NCBI GenBank assembly: GCA_964034945.1
Contig: OZ035960.1
Location: 103,996,933 to 104,060,932 of the forward strand
From: Chrysopilus asiliformis
Lineage: Eukaryota > Arthropoda > Insecta > Diptera > Rhagionidae
DNA length: 64,000 bases
Direction of reading: 5' to 3'
Shown here: piece by piece, positions 11,404-21,862 of the stretch
How positions within the stretch are numbered: the first letter of the stretch is position 1
Layout of the letters: each line of letters opens with the position of its first letter
Made by a program: the position numbers and the translations under genes
The notes under the pieces: generated by a model
Database searches by the model: none
Seen by the model: only the letters and a program-made list of their open reading frames with translations
What the model was told of the DNA's origin: nothing

Positions 11404-12090
11404 TTTATACTCTATATGGTATATCATATAGAAGTATATTAGATTTTGTATACCGTTTGTAACGCATGGAACCAACCATGGGGCACAAAAATGAACTACA
11501 CCAGGGTGTTAGGGGTGACAAAAGATTTTGATTTCCGGATGTCCGTCCGTCTGTCAGACGTCTGTCTGTCTGTCTGTTCGTCCTTCCAACCATGAACACC
11601 ATAACTTTAGAAAATATTGAGCTGGAGACTTGAAATTTTGTGTAGTTACGTTTCTCGTAAATGGCTATGCTAAGTTCTTGAACTGGCAAAATTGGACCAT
11701 TCCTTCCCTCCTCCTCTCCCGCATACAAACGAACAGTTTTTTACAATTTTCTCGAAAACGGTGAGTCATATTGAAAAATTTATAAAGGTAAAATGTGTTT
11801 AAAATAGGATTTTACATAACTCACCCATATATCAAAATCCAATCGGACCACTGCTTCCCCCCTCCCCATACAATTCGAACACTTTTTCTCTGGTTTCTCG
11901 AAAACTGTGCATCGTATTGAAAAATTTATAAAGATGAAATGTGTTTAGAATATGATTTTACATAACCGTTCCATACATCAAAATCCAATTCTTTCCCCCT
12001 CTCTATACAAATAGGTTTTTTAAAATAAATCTGTCATCATATAGAGTATTTGACGATTGGCTCCTGACAATTGTAGCATTTCTTATGTTT
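11404..12090 (+). mobile_element. (GTCY)n element, copy C, the most complete
   Basis: From TATACTCTATATGGTATATC at the left to GAGTATTTGACGATTGGCTC and TTTCTTATGTTT at the right. Order: AT module; GGGGCACAAAAATGAACTAC and ACAAAAGATTTTGATTTCCG; a short GTCY array (11540-11582); CACCATAACTTTAGAAAATA; CGTTTCTCGTAAATGG; then a ~130-bp module (TCTCGAAAACNGTG..TCGTATTGAAAAATTTATAAAG .. ACATAAC ... ATCGGACCACT) repeated about twice. It serves as the consensus for the other copies. Confidence 0.8.
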
Positions 12091-12399
12091 CTGCCTGAAT
12101 AGAACAATTTCCACTTGTTCCCCTTTCTTGGAGACGTTTTGAATAATTCACCAATTCTCGCTGTACACGAACCAATCGTGAGGAAATGGTTTTTCAGTTA
12201 TGCGATGCCCGAATTACGTGAACAAACCTCGTCGATAGGTTAGATAAAATCGATAGCTTTTCGTTTGTAGGACGGTTATTTTCAAAAAAAATCTAACATT
12301 CATAAGCATATATTTTTTTAAAGTAAACATTTTTGTTCAATAATTAAGTTTTGATAAAAAAAAACACTAGGTGGCAGGAAAAGTATGGCTCTTGTAAAC

Positions 12400-12720
12400 T
12401 TTTGGAAAAGAAAGTGCCGCAGACTATAAAATTTACATCTTTAAGGCCAAATATGTATTTTAACTGATTGCTGCAAGAGGAGAGTTTTTCCATGCAAAAA
12501 AAATGTGCCACATGTCAATATTTATATATATTTTTTTAATATTCAAAAAAATGCGCCGCAGACCAAAGTTTTGCCTTGTCAAAGGCACGTACTGAAAGTC
12601 CTATGAGGGAAAAAATTCTACCTTCTAAAAGAAATTTCACACGCCAAAATATTATTAAAATAATTCGCCGCAGGAAAAATGAAACTTCTCAAATAAATGC
12701 GCCGCAGGTGAAAAATTTAG
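12400..12720 (+). repeat. GCGCCGCAG-containing repeat, array 1
   Basis: GC-rich cores (TGCCGCAGA, GCGCCGCAGA, TTCGCCGCAGG, GCGCCGCAGG) recur at about 12413, 12550, 12666 and 12702 in A/T-rich spacers containing recurrent AAAAT(T/G)TA. The same core appears at 49380, 57718, 58070, 58596, 58636 and 61475. No coding meaning. Confidence 0.55.
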
Positions 12721-12974
12721 CGTGCCAAGGGAAAATAGATCCTTAAACTGAAAGCTGCAAGAGAATAGAAATAGCATGTTTTGTCCTCGTCGATAGCATG
12801 GTTTGATGTAGAGATTTCCGCTGTTTACACATGTCGCCGGAAAAATCACAGCCCTGGAGGGGGGAGGGGTTATTTCGCCTATGGCGTAAAATTTAGACTG
12901 CGTATTCATAAAACACATCACACAATTAGTGGGGCCTATGGTATTGTAACGGCGATACTAAACTTCGCAAAAAA

Positions 12975-13470
12975 AAATAAGAAAAGCTACAATTGTCATG
13001 GGCCCATCATCATATTTATTAGGGCAGACCAAATTTTTACGAAAAAATGCATTTGTGTGGGAGAGGGGATAATAAGTAGTCCGATTGGATTTGGATGTGT
13101 GGAACGGTTATGTAAAATCATATTATAAACACATTTCGTATCAATATATTTTTCAGTACGATGTACCGTTCCCGAGAAAATCGCAGAAATGGGGGAGAGG
13201 AGAAGGAGTAGTACAACTGGATTTTGACGTGTGAATGAGTTATGTAGAATCCTATTCTAAACAGATTTTACCTTTATAAATTTTTCAATACGACTTACAC
13301 TTTTCGAGAAAATTGTAAAAAACTGTTTCGTCTATATTTGGGAAAGGGGAAAGAATGGTCCGGTTTCGCCCGTTCAAGAACTTAGCCTTGCCATTTACGA
13401 AAAACGCAACTCTACAAATTTCAAGTCTCTAGCTCAATCCTTTCGAAAGTTATGGTGTTCACGGACAGCA
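12975..13470 (-). mobile_element. (GTCY)n element, copy D, array lost
   Basis: The minus-strand orientation of the right modules is readable (TTATGTAAAATCATATTATA, TTTATAAATTTTTCAATACGA, CGTTCAAGAACTTAGCC). It ends at TTTCGAAAGTTATGGTGTTC and ACGGACAG, exactly where the array should begin. The array and left module are missing. Confidence 0.75.
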
Positions 13471-13979
13471 TAAAAAATAATCCATGAGATGGTGTTGATG
13501 GTGTGTGAGGGGTAGGGGGGGGAGGGCGATTATTAACATTAGGTGTTTTTGAACAGTCTTAAATGGAAATATTGCTGATTTCTTTGGTTATTTAAAAAAA
13601 AATTCACACAAACAGTTCATCAAAATTGTTTTTGATATGTTGTCCAATTTTGTCACTATTTTGTGGTCAAAATGAAATCCGTAACCACGTTATACGATAA
13701 CGAAAAATCTGTTGATCTACAAAAGCCACAATAGCCAAAAATTCACCTAAACCCCAATATTTTCCTCAAATATTGAAGAGGTTATCACACACAAACATAC
13801 AATTTTGACACTTTGCTTGAAAACATTGATTAATTAATCACGTCAAACGTTATGAATTTTGATTTGGAAAATTTACCAAAATAATTTAATCACCAAAAAG
13901 CTTATAACCAAATATAGATTTTCTTTAATGAGGCGACATTTGCCCTTTGATTTGATGAACTTTTGACAAAAAATTTTTG

Positions 13980-14015
13980 TATAAAAGTCAAATTTCCAAT
14001 GATTAGAATTTCAGT
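13980..14015 (+). promoter_or_regulatory. Core promoter of the nested LRR gene (TATA + initiator)
   Basis: TATAAAAG starts at 13980 and an insect-type initiator TCAGT lies at 14011-14015. The spacing from the TATA box T to the initiator A is 33 bases, within the normal range. The predicted leader of about 26 bases leads to the ATG at 14039. Confidence 0.75.
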
Positions 14016-14038
14016 TTTGATTCAAATTGGACGTCGCG

Positions 14039-15391
14039 ATGTTGCTTCGAACGATAGTTCTTTTAACCGTTTTGGTTCATATTTCAACCGCCGAAAATGC
14101 TAAATTTACCATTACCGATTGTTCTCTATTTCGTGGACATTTGACTTGTGCGAATAAGGATTTTAGCAATGCAACGTCATTGGAGCTTGTGATTGACGAC
14201 GATTCACCGATCGCTGACGAAATTGTCGATGTAATAGCATTCGCTTGTTGGTCGTGCAAATATCCTCGAGTTCCATCAAATTATTTCGAAGTGCTGCCAA
14301 ATGTCAAGGATGTGGATTTCGTAGAAACTAGTATATCAGAAGTTCATCAGTCCCATTTCCGAGGCGGCGAAAATATTACAAAATTGAGAATGAATCTAAA
14401 TAAAATTACAAAATTGGAAGATGATTTGTTCAAATTTATGCCAAATCTGGAGGAAATTACTTTTAGTAACAACGAAATCAGTGAAATTGGCGAGAAAGCT
14501 TTTGCCGGTTTATCGAAATTGACACGTTTGGTTATTTCTGGTAATAAAATCACCCTGCCAGCCCATATCTTTGACGATTTGGTGTCGCTGGAACGACTTT
14601 TTATAGATGGGAATAATCTCGGTACCATACCAGATGAGTTATTCCAATTCAATGAGAATTTACAGGAGGTACATCTGGGCGGGTCTAATATTCGTGAAAT
14701 TGGACGGAACGCTTTTACACATTTGAAAAATTTGAAGCTAGTAGAAGGCGGTTCGAATCCTTACGAAGAAGTTCACTTCGGATCAATGAAAAGGCTTTAC
14801 TACAAAACGGGTCCCTTGAAACGCATCCACTTTAGCGGAAGTGTGGAAGACATTTTAATTGACGGACCTCTAGTGGAATTTATTTCGGTTGGTGATAAAA
14901 GTCAGTTGAAAGAAATCGATTTAACGATTTCACCGGACATTGATTGGAGTTTCCTACGCGGTGCCACAACCTTAAAGGGTCTTAGGCTTCGTACACCTTT
15001 CCAAATCACCGACACTACCATATTTTCCGATTTGACCAGTTTGGAAACCCTTCAGATGTACGAAAGTGGAATCGAAAAATTCCCAGATGGAGTTTTCGAC
15101 GATTTACAATCACTTAAAAATCTGTATTTATTTCGGAATAATTTGACCGAATTTAAGGCCAGTTTGGTAACTCCGTTGACTAATTTAGAAAAGTTGAATT
15201 TGGAGAGTAACAAATTAACTGAATTGGACTATGAGGAGATTCTGTCACCAACTAGGAAAGTACGAGAACTTAATATTGGTGACAATAACTTCAAGTGTTC
15301 ATTTGTTGAAGAATATGAAAAGTTTATACGAAAATTAACAAATTCGATTGTCCAAACTTCAGCTCCTAATAATTGTGTTCCTGATGAATGA
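14039..15391 (+). CDS. Secreted leucine-rich-repeat protein, intronless gene nested in gish intron
   Basis: The 450-residue frame starts at the first ATG (14039) after the promoter; the frame extends 12 bases further upstream only through a TTG. Residues 1-19 (MLLRTIVLLTVLVHISTAEN) form a clear signal peptide. A Cys-bearing N-terminal region (ITDCSLFRGHLTCANKDF; FACWSCKYP) is followed from about residue 90 by 24-residue leucine-rich repeats (ITKLRMNLNKITKLEDDLFK; LEEITFSNNEISEIGEKAF; LTRLVISGNKITLPAHIF; LERLFIDGNNLGTIPDELF). There is a less regular middle and more repeats to about residue 415. A C-terminal cap carries two Cys (FKCSF ... NNCVPDE). No transmembrane segment or GPI signal is evident, so it is probably extracellular. 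Same strand as gish. Specific role unknown: LRR proteins of this build serve in adhesion, immunity and matrix. I do not assign an ortholog. Confidence 0.9.
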   Translation: MLLRTIVLLTVLVHISTAENAKFTITDCSLFRGHLTCANKDFSNATSLELVIDDDSPIADEIVDVIAFACWSCKYPRVPSNYFEVLPNVKDVDFVETSISEVHQSHFRGGENITKLRMNLNKITKLEDDLFKFMPNLEEITFSNNEISEIGEKAFAGLSKLTRLVISGNKITLPAHIFDDLVSLERLFIDGNNLGTIPDELFQFNENLQEVHLGGSNIREIGRNAFTHLKNLKLVEGGSNPYEEVHFGSMKRLYYKTGPLKRIHFSGSVEDILIDGPLVEFISVGDKSQLKEIDLTISPDIDWSFLRGATTLKGLRLRTPFQITDTTIFSDLTSLETLQMYESGIEKFPDGVFDDLQSLKNLYLFRNNLTEFKASLVTPLTNLEKLNLESNKLTELDYEEILSPTRKVRELNIGDNNFKCSFVEEYEKFIRKLTNSIVQTSAPNNCVPDE

Positions 15392-15442
15392 AGGATTTTT
15401 TTTTTACTTTGCTGTTTTTCAATGTTTTTGAAAGGAATTTAT

Positions 15443-15448
15443 AATAAA
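15443..15448 (+). terminator. Poly(A) signal of the LRR gene
   Basis: AATAAA lies 52 bases after the TGA stop (15389-15391). With the TATA/initiator it makes a compact, self-contained transcription unit. Confidence 0.7.
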
Positions 15449-15534
15449 AGTTAAATTAAAAATATGTTTTTTTCTTCGAAATGAAAATGACTTTCAAAGT
15501 GGATTTTCCCGCCCTAGTAGGAAGTTCTTCAGTG

Positions 15535-16375
15535 TTTTTAAAAGCTCTTATTGTCTGTTTGTCAGGGTCAAATCTGGTAATCTAATTTTGACCCACTTTC
15601 TCTCATCCGAATGGTTTGAAACTCTGCACATAAACGTAACTCCGGTGACAATGCAACATTTTTACTACTTCATCCTTGTAAGAAAAACGTCCTGCTAAAA
15701 GAAGGTCCTACCAGGATATTGCTTAAATTTCCCGTAGAAAAAAATCTCATCTGAGCCGCTGAATCCAATTCTGACATTAACCCTATTCCTGTCAGGCTGT
15801 GAATTTCGAACCAATATAGATGATTTAATACATGTTTTAACGCAAAATCAATTTAACAAAAAAACATAAAATTTATTCTATATAACAGTAGCGTAGTGAC
15901 CAATAATAAAATACATTAAATTGATTTTGCGTTAAAACATGTATTAAATCATCTATATTTCAGTGAAGATGACGGAAGGTCCTGTAAGGATAACGTGATA
16001 ATCCTGGCCTTCAAATTTTCCGAAAAAATCCCTTCTAGAAGTTTTTGGGGTCCCTGAACTCGATTCTGACATAAATAAGACTGTATGGATAACGGAAGGT
16101 CCTGTAAGGATAAAAAGATTATCCGTGTTTTCAAATTTTCTAAAAAAAAATCATCTTGGGGTTTTTGAGGTCGCTGAATCCGATTCTGGCGCTAAGAAGT
16201 CTGCAAGGATAACGGAAGGTCCTGTACGGGTAACGTGATTATCCATTTCCTCAAATTTTCCGGGAAAAATCTCATCCGGAAGTTTTTGGGCCCGCTGAAT
16301 CCGATTCGGACGTTAATAAGACTGCGAGGATAACGAAAGGTCCTGTTTATTTTATCTATGCGTTTGTTCGTCCAA
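15535..16375 (+). repeat. Dispersed repeat with ~121-bp tandem unit, copy 1
   Basis: The opening TCTGTTTGTCAGGGTCAAAT and AACGTAACTCCGGTGACAA matches 51307-51380. Four tandem units follow, marked by GGAAGGTCCTGT at about 15974, 16095, 16216 and 16337. Each contains AACGTGATTATCC, TCAAATTTTCCG, GTTTTTGGGG and CTGAATCCGATTCTGAC. An AT-rich hairpin element interrupts it at 15814-15958. Other copies: 51265-51945, 44690-45630, fragment 49640-49735. Confidence 0.8.
15814..15958. repeat. Perfect 43-bp inverted repeat with 59-bp loop
   Basis: ATATAGATGATTTAATACAT... (15814-15856) is exactly inverted at 15916-15958. The hairpin interrupts the 121-bp tandem family. It is probably the core of a young foldback MITE. 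Confidence 0.85.
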
Positions 16376-16401
16376 AAACTAATCTCAAAATTTGTTCTTA
16401 A

Positions 16402-16602
16402 CACTTAACGGACGGGCGGGCCACGTAAATTTACGTTTTCCCATTGTGATTTCCTAGTACGGGCCACATAGATTTACATTTTTGCTTGAATTTTTAATAA
16501 AACTACAACGCTTTAAAACCGTACATGTATGTTTATTTAATTCTCCTAAAAAATGCCCGGAAACCGAGAAAAGCAGAGCAGATTTGACCCGTCCGTTAAG
16601 TG
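16402..16602. mobile_element. piggyBac-like MITE (TTAA target)
   Basis: Flanked by TTAA (16398-16401 and 16603-16606). The ends CACTTAACGGACGGGCGGGC and CACTTAACGGACGGGTCAAA (right end, other strand) are inverted repeats. TTAA is the specific target of piggyBac-type transposases. There is an internal palindrome GTAAATTTAC. No gene. Confidence 0.8.
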
Positions 16603-16730
16603 TTAAAACTTAAAAGCTCGAATTTAGACACGCAAACGTAAATTTTTCTCTCATTGGTCTTAAATTCGAGAACTTGCGATAAAGTTTATCGCGTCGCTCT
16701 CTTCTAATAAGTATATTTATCTTTCTCTTA

Positions 16731-17013
16731 CACTCAGAAAAATGGAGGCTAACTCGACGACCTACATACGGCGTAATTGGCCTCGGGCAGGCTCGCGTTC
16801 GCCTGCATGGGGGCAAGTAAAACTGAGTTGACCTGTGGTCGGAGAAATTCTGAAATTAAGCCACCAGCAGGTGAAGTAGGGCCTTGGGAGCTGCACGACT
16901 TGACCTTAGATAGGCATTTCGAGGATGTAATGTCATGTAATGGAAACCTCTGTCAGCCAGCTAGCGGTCAGAGTTAACCTGACAAAAAGTTGACCTGGAC
17001 ATTTTTCTGAGTG
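16731..17013 (+). mobile_element. TA-target MITE (CACTCAGAAAAA ends), copy 1
   Basis: The ends CACTCAGAAAAATGG and CACTCAGAAAAATGT (other strand) are flanked by TA (16729-16730, 17014-17015). A second member lies inverted at 22074-22357, with shared interior words (GTTGAC/GTCAAC, TACTT(T/C)ACCTGCTG, ATGTAATATCATG-like). Likely mobilised by a Tc1/mariner-type enzyme. Confidence 0.8.
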
Positions 17014-17500
17014 TACCAACGGAAAATCAGCATTTACCATTTTAAACTTAATTTTACAACCATTTGATCTTAGGTGGGATAGGGCTATAAGCAAAGCACT
17101 TTTTCATTAATTTATAATGAATTAATCTATTGCCAAGTGATATAAAAAAAAAACTGACCACATTTCATTATTTTTTCGTCTAGAAAATTAAAATTTTATG
17201 TCTAACAATCAAACACTGATTATGTCAGAGCTAGCGGTCAGAGTTAACCTGACAAAAAGTTGACCTGGACATTTTTCTGAGTGTACCAACGGAAAATCAG
17301 CATTTACCATTTTAAACTTAATTTTACAACCATTTGATCTTAGGTGGGATAGGGCTATAAGCAAAGCACTTTTTCATTAATTTATAATGAATTAATCTAT
17401 TGCCAAGTGATATAAAAAAAAAACTGACCACATTTCATTATTTTTTCGTCTAGAAAATTAAAATTTTATGTCTAACAATCAAACACTGATTATGTCAGAG
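16961..17500 (+). repeat. 270-bp exact tandem duplication
   Basis: Units 16961-17230 and 17231-17500 appear identical over their whole length (CTAGCGGTCAGAGTTAACCT ... CACTGATTATGTCAGAG, with only the junction bases differing). The first unit starts inside the MITE, so the second carries just that MITE's 3' end. This is either a very recent duplication or an assembly artefact. Confidence 0.9.
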
Positions 17501-18834
17501 TGTGGTTGATTACGGACACAAAAAAGTCACAAAAAAACACAATTTATTATTAGAAACTTTTTTTTTACACTCGTATGCCTTCAACTTTATGTTTAAGCTC
17601 TGACAGAATGTATGGAGGAAATTTTGTATGTCCCCAGGAAAAGTTTAGATTTCTTTTTATGTCATTCGGTTATAATTTATTTCACGAAATGTTTAGTTCG
17701 TTTTCTACGTCATCCATAAATTGACTATCGATTTGGGTTCAGTTATTCGATATTATGTTTGTTCATAAAACCCCGATGACCTTTTTTTCTCACCCCAATT
17801 TTGGCGAATTCTCCGGTAATCAAGAGGAAAATTGGAAACAGAAATTCTTTTTGAAAGTTTTCTTTATTTTTTTTACCCACTTTTCCCAACACTAATACCG
17901 AAAGGATCTTCGTCTAATCGTTGGTACAATCGAAATGAAATCCAAATGGGAAGTTGTGTGTGCGTTCTTAAATGAAAATTCCTTTCCACATTTCTTGGAA
18001 CGCATTTAGCTTATTTTGTATAGTTCCAGGAAAAAAGGATCAAACTCGATAGTAGTGTAGAATATCTGTATAATAAATGGCTTCGAAATCGAACCTCCTT
18101 CTACGCTTTGTTATTCTATAACCCGTATTGACCTTTTATTCCCCTTCTCCGATATCACGATATGATGTTGGCAATGGTTTTAATCCCAAAAAGCTTTTGA
18201 TAATCCCTCGTTCCTTTATGATTTCTCCCGGGGTTTTTGATTTAACGAAATTTACGCAGTTGAAAGATACAATTGGGCATTATTTCGTTTAGATATTCAA
18301 TCGCTATTTCTACATTTTAATGAGACTCAATTAAAAGTCCAACCACATGCGTTTAATGAAAATTCATCTAATTAAAAAAACTTGTATCTGATTTTAACCA
18401 ATGGTGGCTCTTATCTATATAGTTTAATTTTTAATAATAATTATTAAGTTGTCGTATACGAACTTCCTTACCTGTTTTTTGAATTATTCTTCTCTGTCGT
18501 AATATCCAACAATTAAAGTTCAATTTCGTGTTAAATAATAAAGTATACATATAATGATATAAATTTTAATTACACATTTTTCCTGGCTATTAAAAGTTTA
18601 ATATTCGCAGGAGTGCTCCAAAAGGATAAAATATGATGAGCAATTTTAATGGCACGTTTTTAAAAGTATGTTGAAAAAAATACATCGTGTAGGTATCTTG
18701 AGAAGTATTTGAATATTTGACTATTTTCCAGGCCTTTGAAAACTTGTTGAAATCGTAAAAACTGAACTAAAATAAAATGGTTGAAAAAGACAGAATTTAG
18801 CGTTTTAATTAATTTTTTCTTTATTATACGGAAG

Positions 18835-18975
18835 TACGACGTATAACTTTTGGTAGAAATTCGTTAACCGGAAGTGACTAAAAATGCGGCTTTTTAAAAA
18901 CGTCGATTTAGTTTTGCGCGATTTCTCCCAAACTACACGATTTTAAGTAGTTTTAAGGCACCCACAGACGAGAAA
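18835..18975 (+). repeat. Fragment of repeat family Z
   Basis: TTCGTTAACCGGAAGTGACT, AAAATGCGGCTTTTT, GCGCGATTTCTCCCAAACTA matches the module at 30775-30870 (AACCGAAAGTAACCAAAATGG, CGCGATTTACTCTGAAATTA). Short and worn. Confidence 0.6.
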
Positions 18976-19059
18976 CCATGTTTTCAACACTGTTGTCAAC
19001 CTGGTGGTCAGCTTTTGCCACTCAGCTCAACCATATTTTCAACATGACATCAATATTGA

Positions 19060-19670
19060 AAAAAGCGTTCATTTTATTCGGTGGAAGGGGGAAGGAGTGG
19101 TCCAACTGGATTTTCATGTATGGATCAGTTATGTAAGATCATATTCTAAACAAATTCAACTTTAATAAATTGACGATTAACCGTTTTCTAGAATATTATA
19201 GACAGCTCTTTCGTTTGTAGGGGGAGGGAGGGGTGAGTGAGGGGGAGGGAGGGGTGAGTGAGGGGGAGGGAGGGGTGAGTGAGGGGGAAGGAGGGGGGGG
19301 GGGTTTGGGAGGGGGAGGGAGGATGAAGGAGGGGAGAAGTAATGGTCCGATTTTGGCCGTTCAAGAACTTAGCTTTGTCATTTATGAGAAACGCAACTAT
19401 ACAAAATTTCAACTTTCTAGCTCAATCCTTTCGAAAGTTATGGTGTTCACGGACAGACAGACGGACGGACAGGCGGACGGACAGACGGACGGAGAGGCGA
19501 ACGGACAGACGGACGGACAGACAGACTGACGGACAGACAGACAGACGGACGGACATGCGGAAATCAAAAGATTTTGTCATCGCAAACACCCTGGTGTAGT
19601 TCCTTTCTGTGTCCGATGATTGGTTCGATGCGTTACTAACGGATATATCATACAGAGTATAAAAATGTCT
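19060..19670 (-). mobile_element. (GTCY)n element, copy E, plus G-rich minisatellite
   Basis: Minus-strand copy: right modules (19080-19220), CGTTCAAGAACTTAGCTTTG, TTTCGAAAGTTATGGTGTTC, a GACG/GACA array (19452-19558), then GTGTCCGATGATTGGTTCGA and ATATCATACAGAGTATAAAA. Within the right module, at 19218-19345, GGGGGAGGGAGGGGTGAGTG has expanded into about four units. That array is purine-rich and able in principle to form G-quadruplex or triplex structure. Confidence 0.8.
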
Positions 19671-20271
19671 TAAACTAGAAAATTTAGAAAACTTGTTTTG
19701 CTAAAATAAACCTCTGTTTGGTATTTTTTTTACGAAAAAACAATTTTTGGCCAGAATCGCAAGGGCAAAAATTTACACCGATAACATTCCTTACGTACCC
19801 CTTCGTATAAGATTGTAATAAAATCAATTTGATACTCTATATCCTTCTATAAAACACCAAAAGTCATCGGAAGATTGCTAGACATTTGCTGTGGGCATTC
19901 ATTTCCGGTGTGTCATCAAGGAAACAGTCACAGCCCCCCAAGCAATATAAACTGAGTGGAAACCCAAGTGTTGGCACATTTTTCGAATTCCAAAACTGAC
20001 ACGAGAAGTTGTTTAAGGTTTCATCGAAGTGCCTTTAAAAAAATCAATAATTTTCTAATCTAGAAGATGAACTGAAATTCAGTGGACCACGTTATCTAAT
20101 ACAGGCACCGCACAGACAAAAACCAAAGAAAAATGTCACGATTTGCATCAATTCTTGTCTCTTCTTTAGTCGTAAATACGAAAATCCGGCTACAATTTAA
20201 AAATGATAAAATTTAGCATTTAATGTAATCTTTACCCAGTTGGAGAAGCACAATTTGTCCGGAAGTTGAAT

Positions 20272-20622
20272 TTAATAGGATTTTAAGAAAATTTCCAACA
20301 CGACAGTGATGTGTATGCGGTTGTCAGGAGAGACGAGAAAGTTTCTAACAGTCCTTTGAATTGACAAATTTAGTTTAAAGTTGTATCCCAGGAGGGCGAG
20401 GACTAAGAAATATACCAGTATTACAATATAATGAATGTCGTTCTGAAGGATAAGAGGTTGGAAGATGGTGATTTCAAGTATGGTAGGTACTTGGCTTTTT
20501 GTAAGACGGTTGGCTGCCGGTATACACCGTAGCCATATAGACACAAGTGGTCCTTTGAGATTCTTTACGTATTGTAGATAAAATTGTTTGCCATTGCCAG
20601 GGAAATTTTCAACATCGATTTC
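20272..20622 (-). other. Minus-strand open frame, possible exon or pseudo-exon
   Basis: A minus-strand frame runs from about 20622 (EIDVENFPGNGKQFYLQYVK, then NLKGPLVSIWLRCIPAANRL) to a stop at 20272. It begins about 57 bases past the donor of the candidate exon at 20680-20835, after an AG at the end of ACTCACGATGAG. The joined phase does not fit: the upstream exon ends in phase 0, whereas this frame needs one more base. The pair is therefore either a pseudogene or wrongly delimited. The EIDVENFP text looks protein-like, but I cannot name the family. Confidence 0.3.
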
Positions 20623-20679
20623 TCATCGTGAGTTTATTCTTTTTTTTTTTTTTTTTGACAAAAAAGTATAATAACTGAC

Positions 20680-20835
20680 CTTTATGGGTGGTTTGTAGGT
20701 GAGTTTCTCCGGTGAAGGTTCGTTCCTGCTGAAGGTTATCGCGTTTTTTTTATCGGCGACCTGTCCGAGACTTTTCTTTTTGAGGACTTGGACATTGGAC
20801 TTTTGTTGAAGACCATTAAGAATTTGGTTGCCAAC
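20680..20835 (-). CDS. Candidate minus-strand exon of an unidentified nested gene
   Basis: On the minus strand CTTATTAACATTTCAG precedes 52 open codons (VGNQILNGLQQKSNVQVLKK, KSLGQVADKKNAITFSRNEP, SPEKLTYKPPIK) followed by GTCAGT, so both splice sites look real and the length is a multiple of three. The other two frames are closed. The Lys/Ser/Pro-rich text with KKSLGQVADKKN loosely resembles the destruction-box part of securin-like proteins; this is only an impression. No upstream exon was found: 20840-20950 shows no good candidate before a repeat starts at about 21001. It may be a fragment of an old gene. Confidence 0.35.
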
Positions 20836-21000
20836 CTGAAATGTTAATAAGAAACCTTGGAATGCGAGCGTGCGTATTGATTTCCGATTTGGCTTGATTA
20901 AATTTGTTTCATATTAAAGAGGATAAACGGACATTCTATATGACTGCCATTCAGGGGGTTTCGCGGATTTTCTTAGAATAATTTGAATTGATTAAGAACG

Positions 21001-21535
21001 AAGCTTGCAAGTATCCGGCGTTGCTCGGGTAATAATAAATTTTTGAGTATGAAAAAAAATCCTTTCTTTCCAAAAGTAGTTTTACGTATAGAAAAATTAC
21101 GCAAGAATTATATTTCAAATAATTTTTTTTTTCATGAATTTTTCGATTTGACGCACTTTTTTTCCAAGAAAATCGCAAATATTTTTCCATCTACTTGGGA
21201 GAAAGGGAATAGGGCGAATTCCCCTAGCCCCGGACACTTAAGGTTTTTGCATTTGTTTTGTAACATATGTTGAAAATCCATACAATATTTTCAGAGATAG
21301 CTGAAGAGGGGGTTCGCAGCATGTCGAAGTAATTTGAGTGTAACCGTTACGGGTACCATAGCCACCGTTATCTTTCGAAAAGTTTATAGAAAACTACGAT
21401 TTTCGTAAAACTCATTTAGAAAAAAAAATTTCAAGTCGCTAGATCAACCCGTTCTCGAGTTATTTAAGATACGTAAAACGGACAGACAGACGGACAAACA
21501 GACAGATCCACGGGCAGCTTCATAATTTTGCATGA
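21001..21535 (+). repeat. Dispersed repeat opening GGCGTTGCTCGGG
   Basis: It begins AAGCTTGCAAGTATCCGGCG, TTGCTCGGGTAATAATAAA. It ends in TCTCGAGTTATTTAAGATAC and a GACAGACAGACGGACAAACA tract. The layout (CG-rich opening, 'tttcaagtc..tcaa' sentence, GACA tail) parallels the repeat at 36345-36855. Such sequences are widespread in insect genomes; class not decided. Confidence 0.55.
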
Positions 21536-21724
21536 AACGAATTTCGTATTGAGTAGAAAGTTTCTATCTGCTTCCGTTCTCAAGTCGGTCTCCGCCAGTC
21601 GGTCTCCGTCAATCGGTCTCTATAGCAGAGCAAAGTGAAAATAGTCAATTTAACTAGAAAATAGTAGTTTTGACTACTAAGTAATTAAATTTCTTATAAA
21701 AATTGTCGATTTTGACGACTGTAG

Positions 21725-21830
21725 CATACATTTTAATCGCCTCGCATCGTACCAACCGTCGGACATAAAAATGAGCTGCACATAAAAATGTGTTTGTGAT
21801 GACTAAAGATTATGATTTCCGCACGTTCGT

Positions 21831-21862
<32 letters not shown>

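Noticed and set aside
12781..13128. 115-codon plus-strand frame
   Set aside because: Its second half lies in the inverted (GTCY)n copy D and it has no domain or signals.
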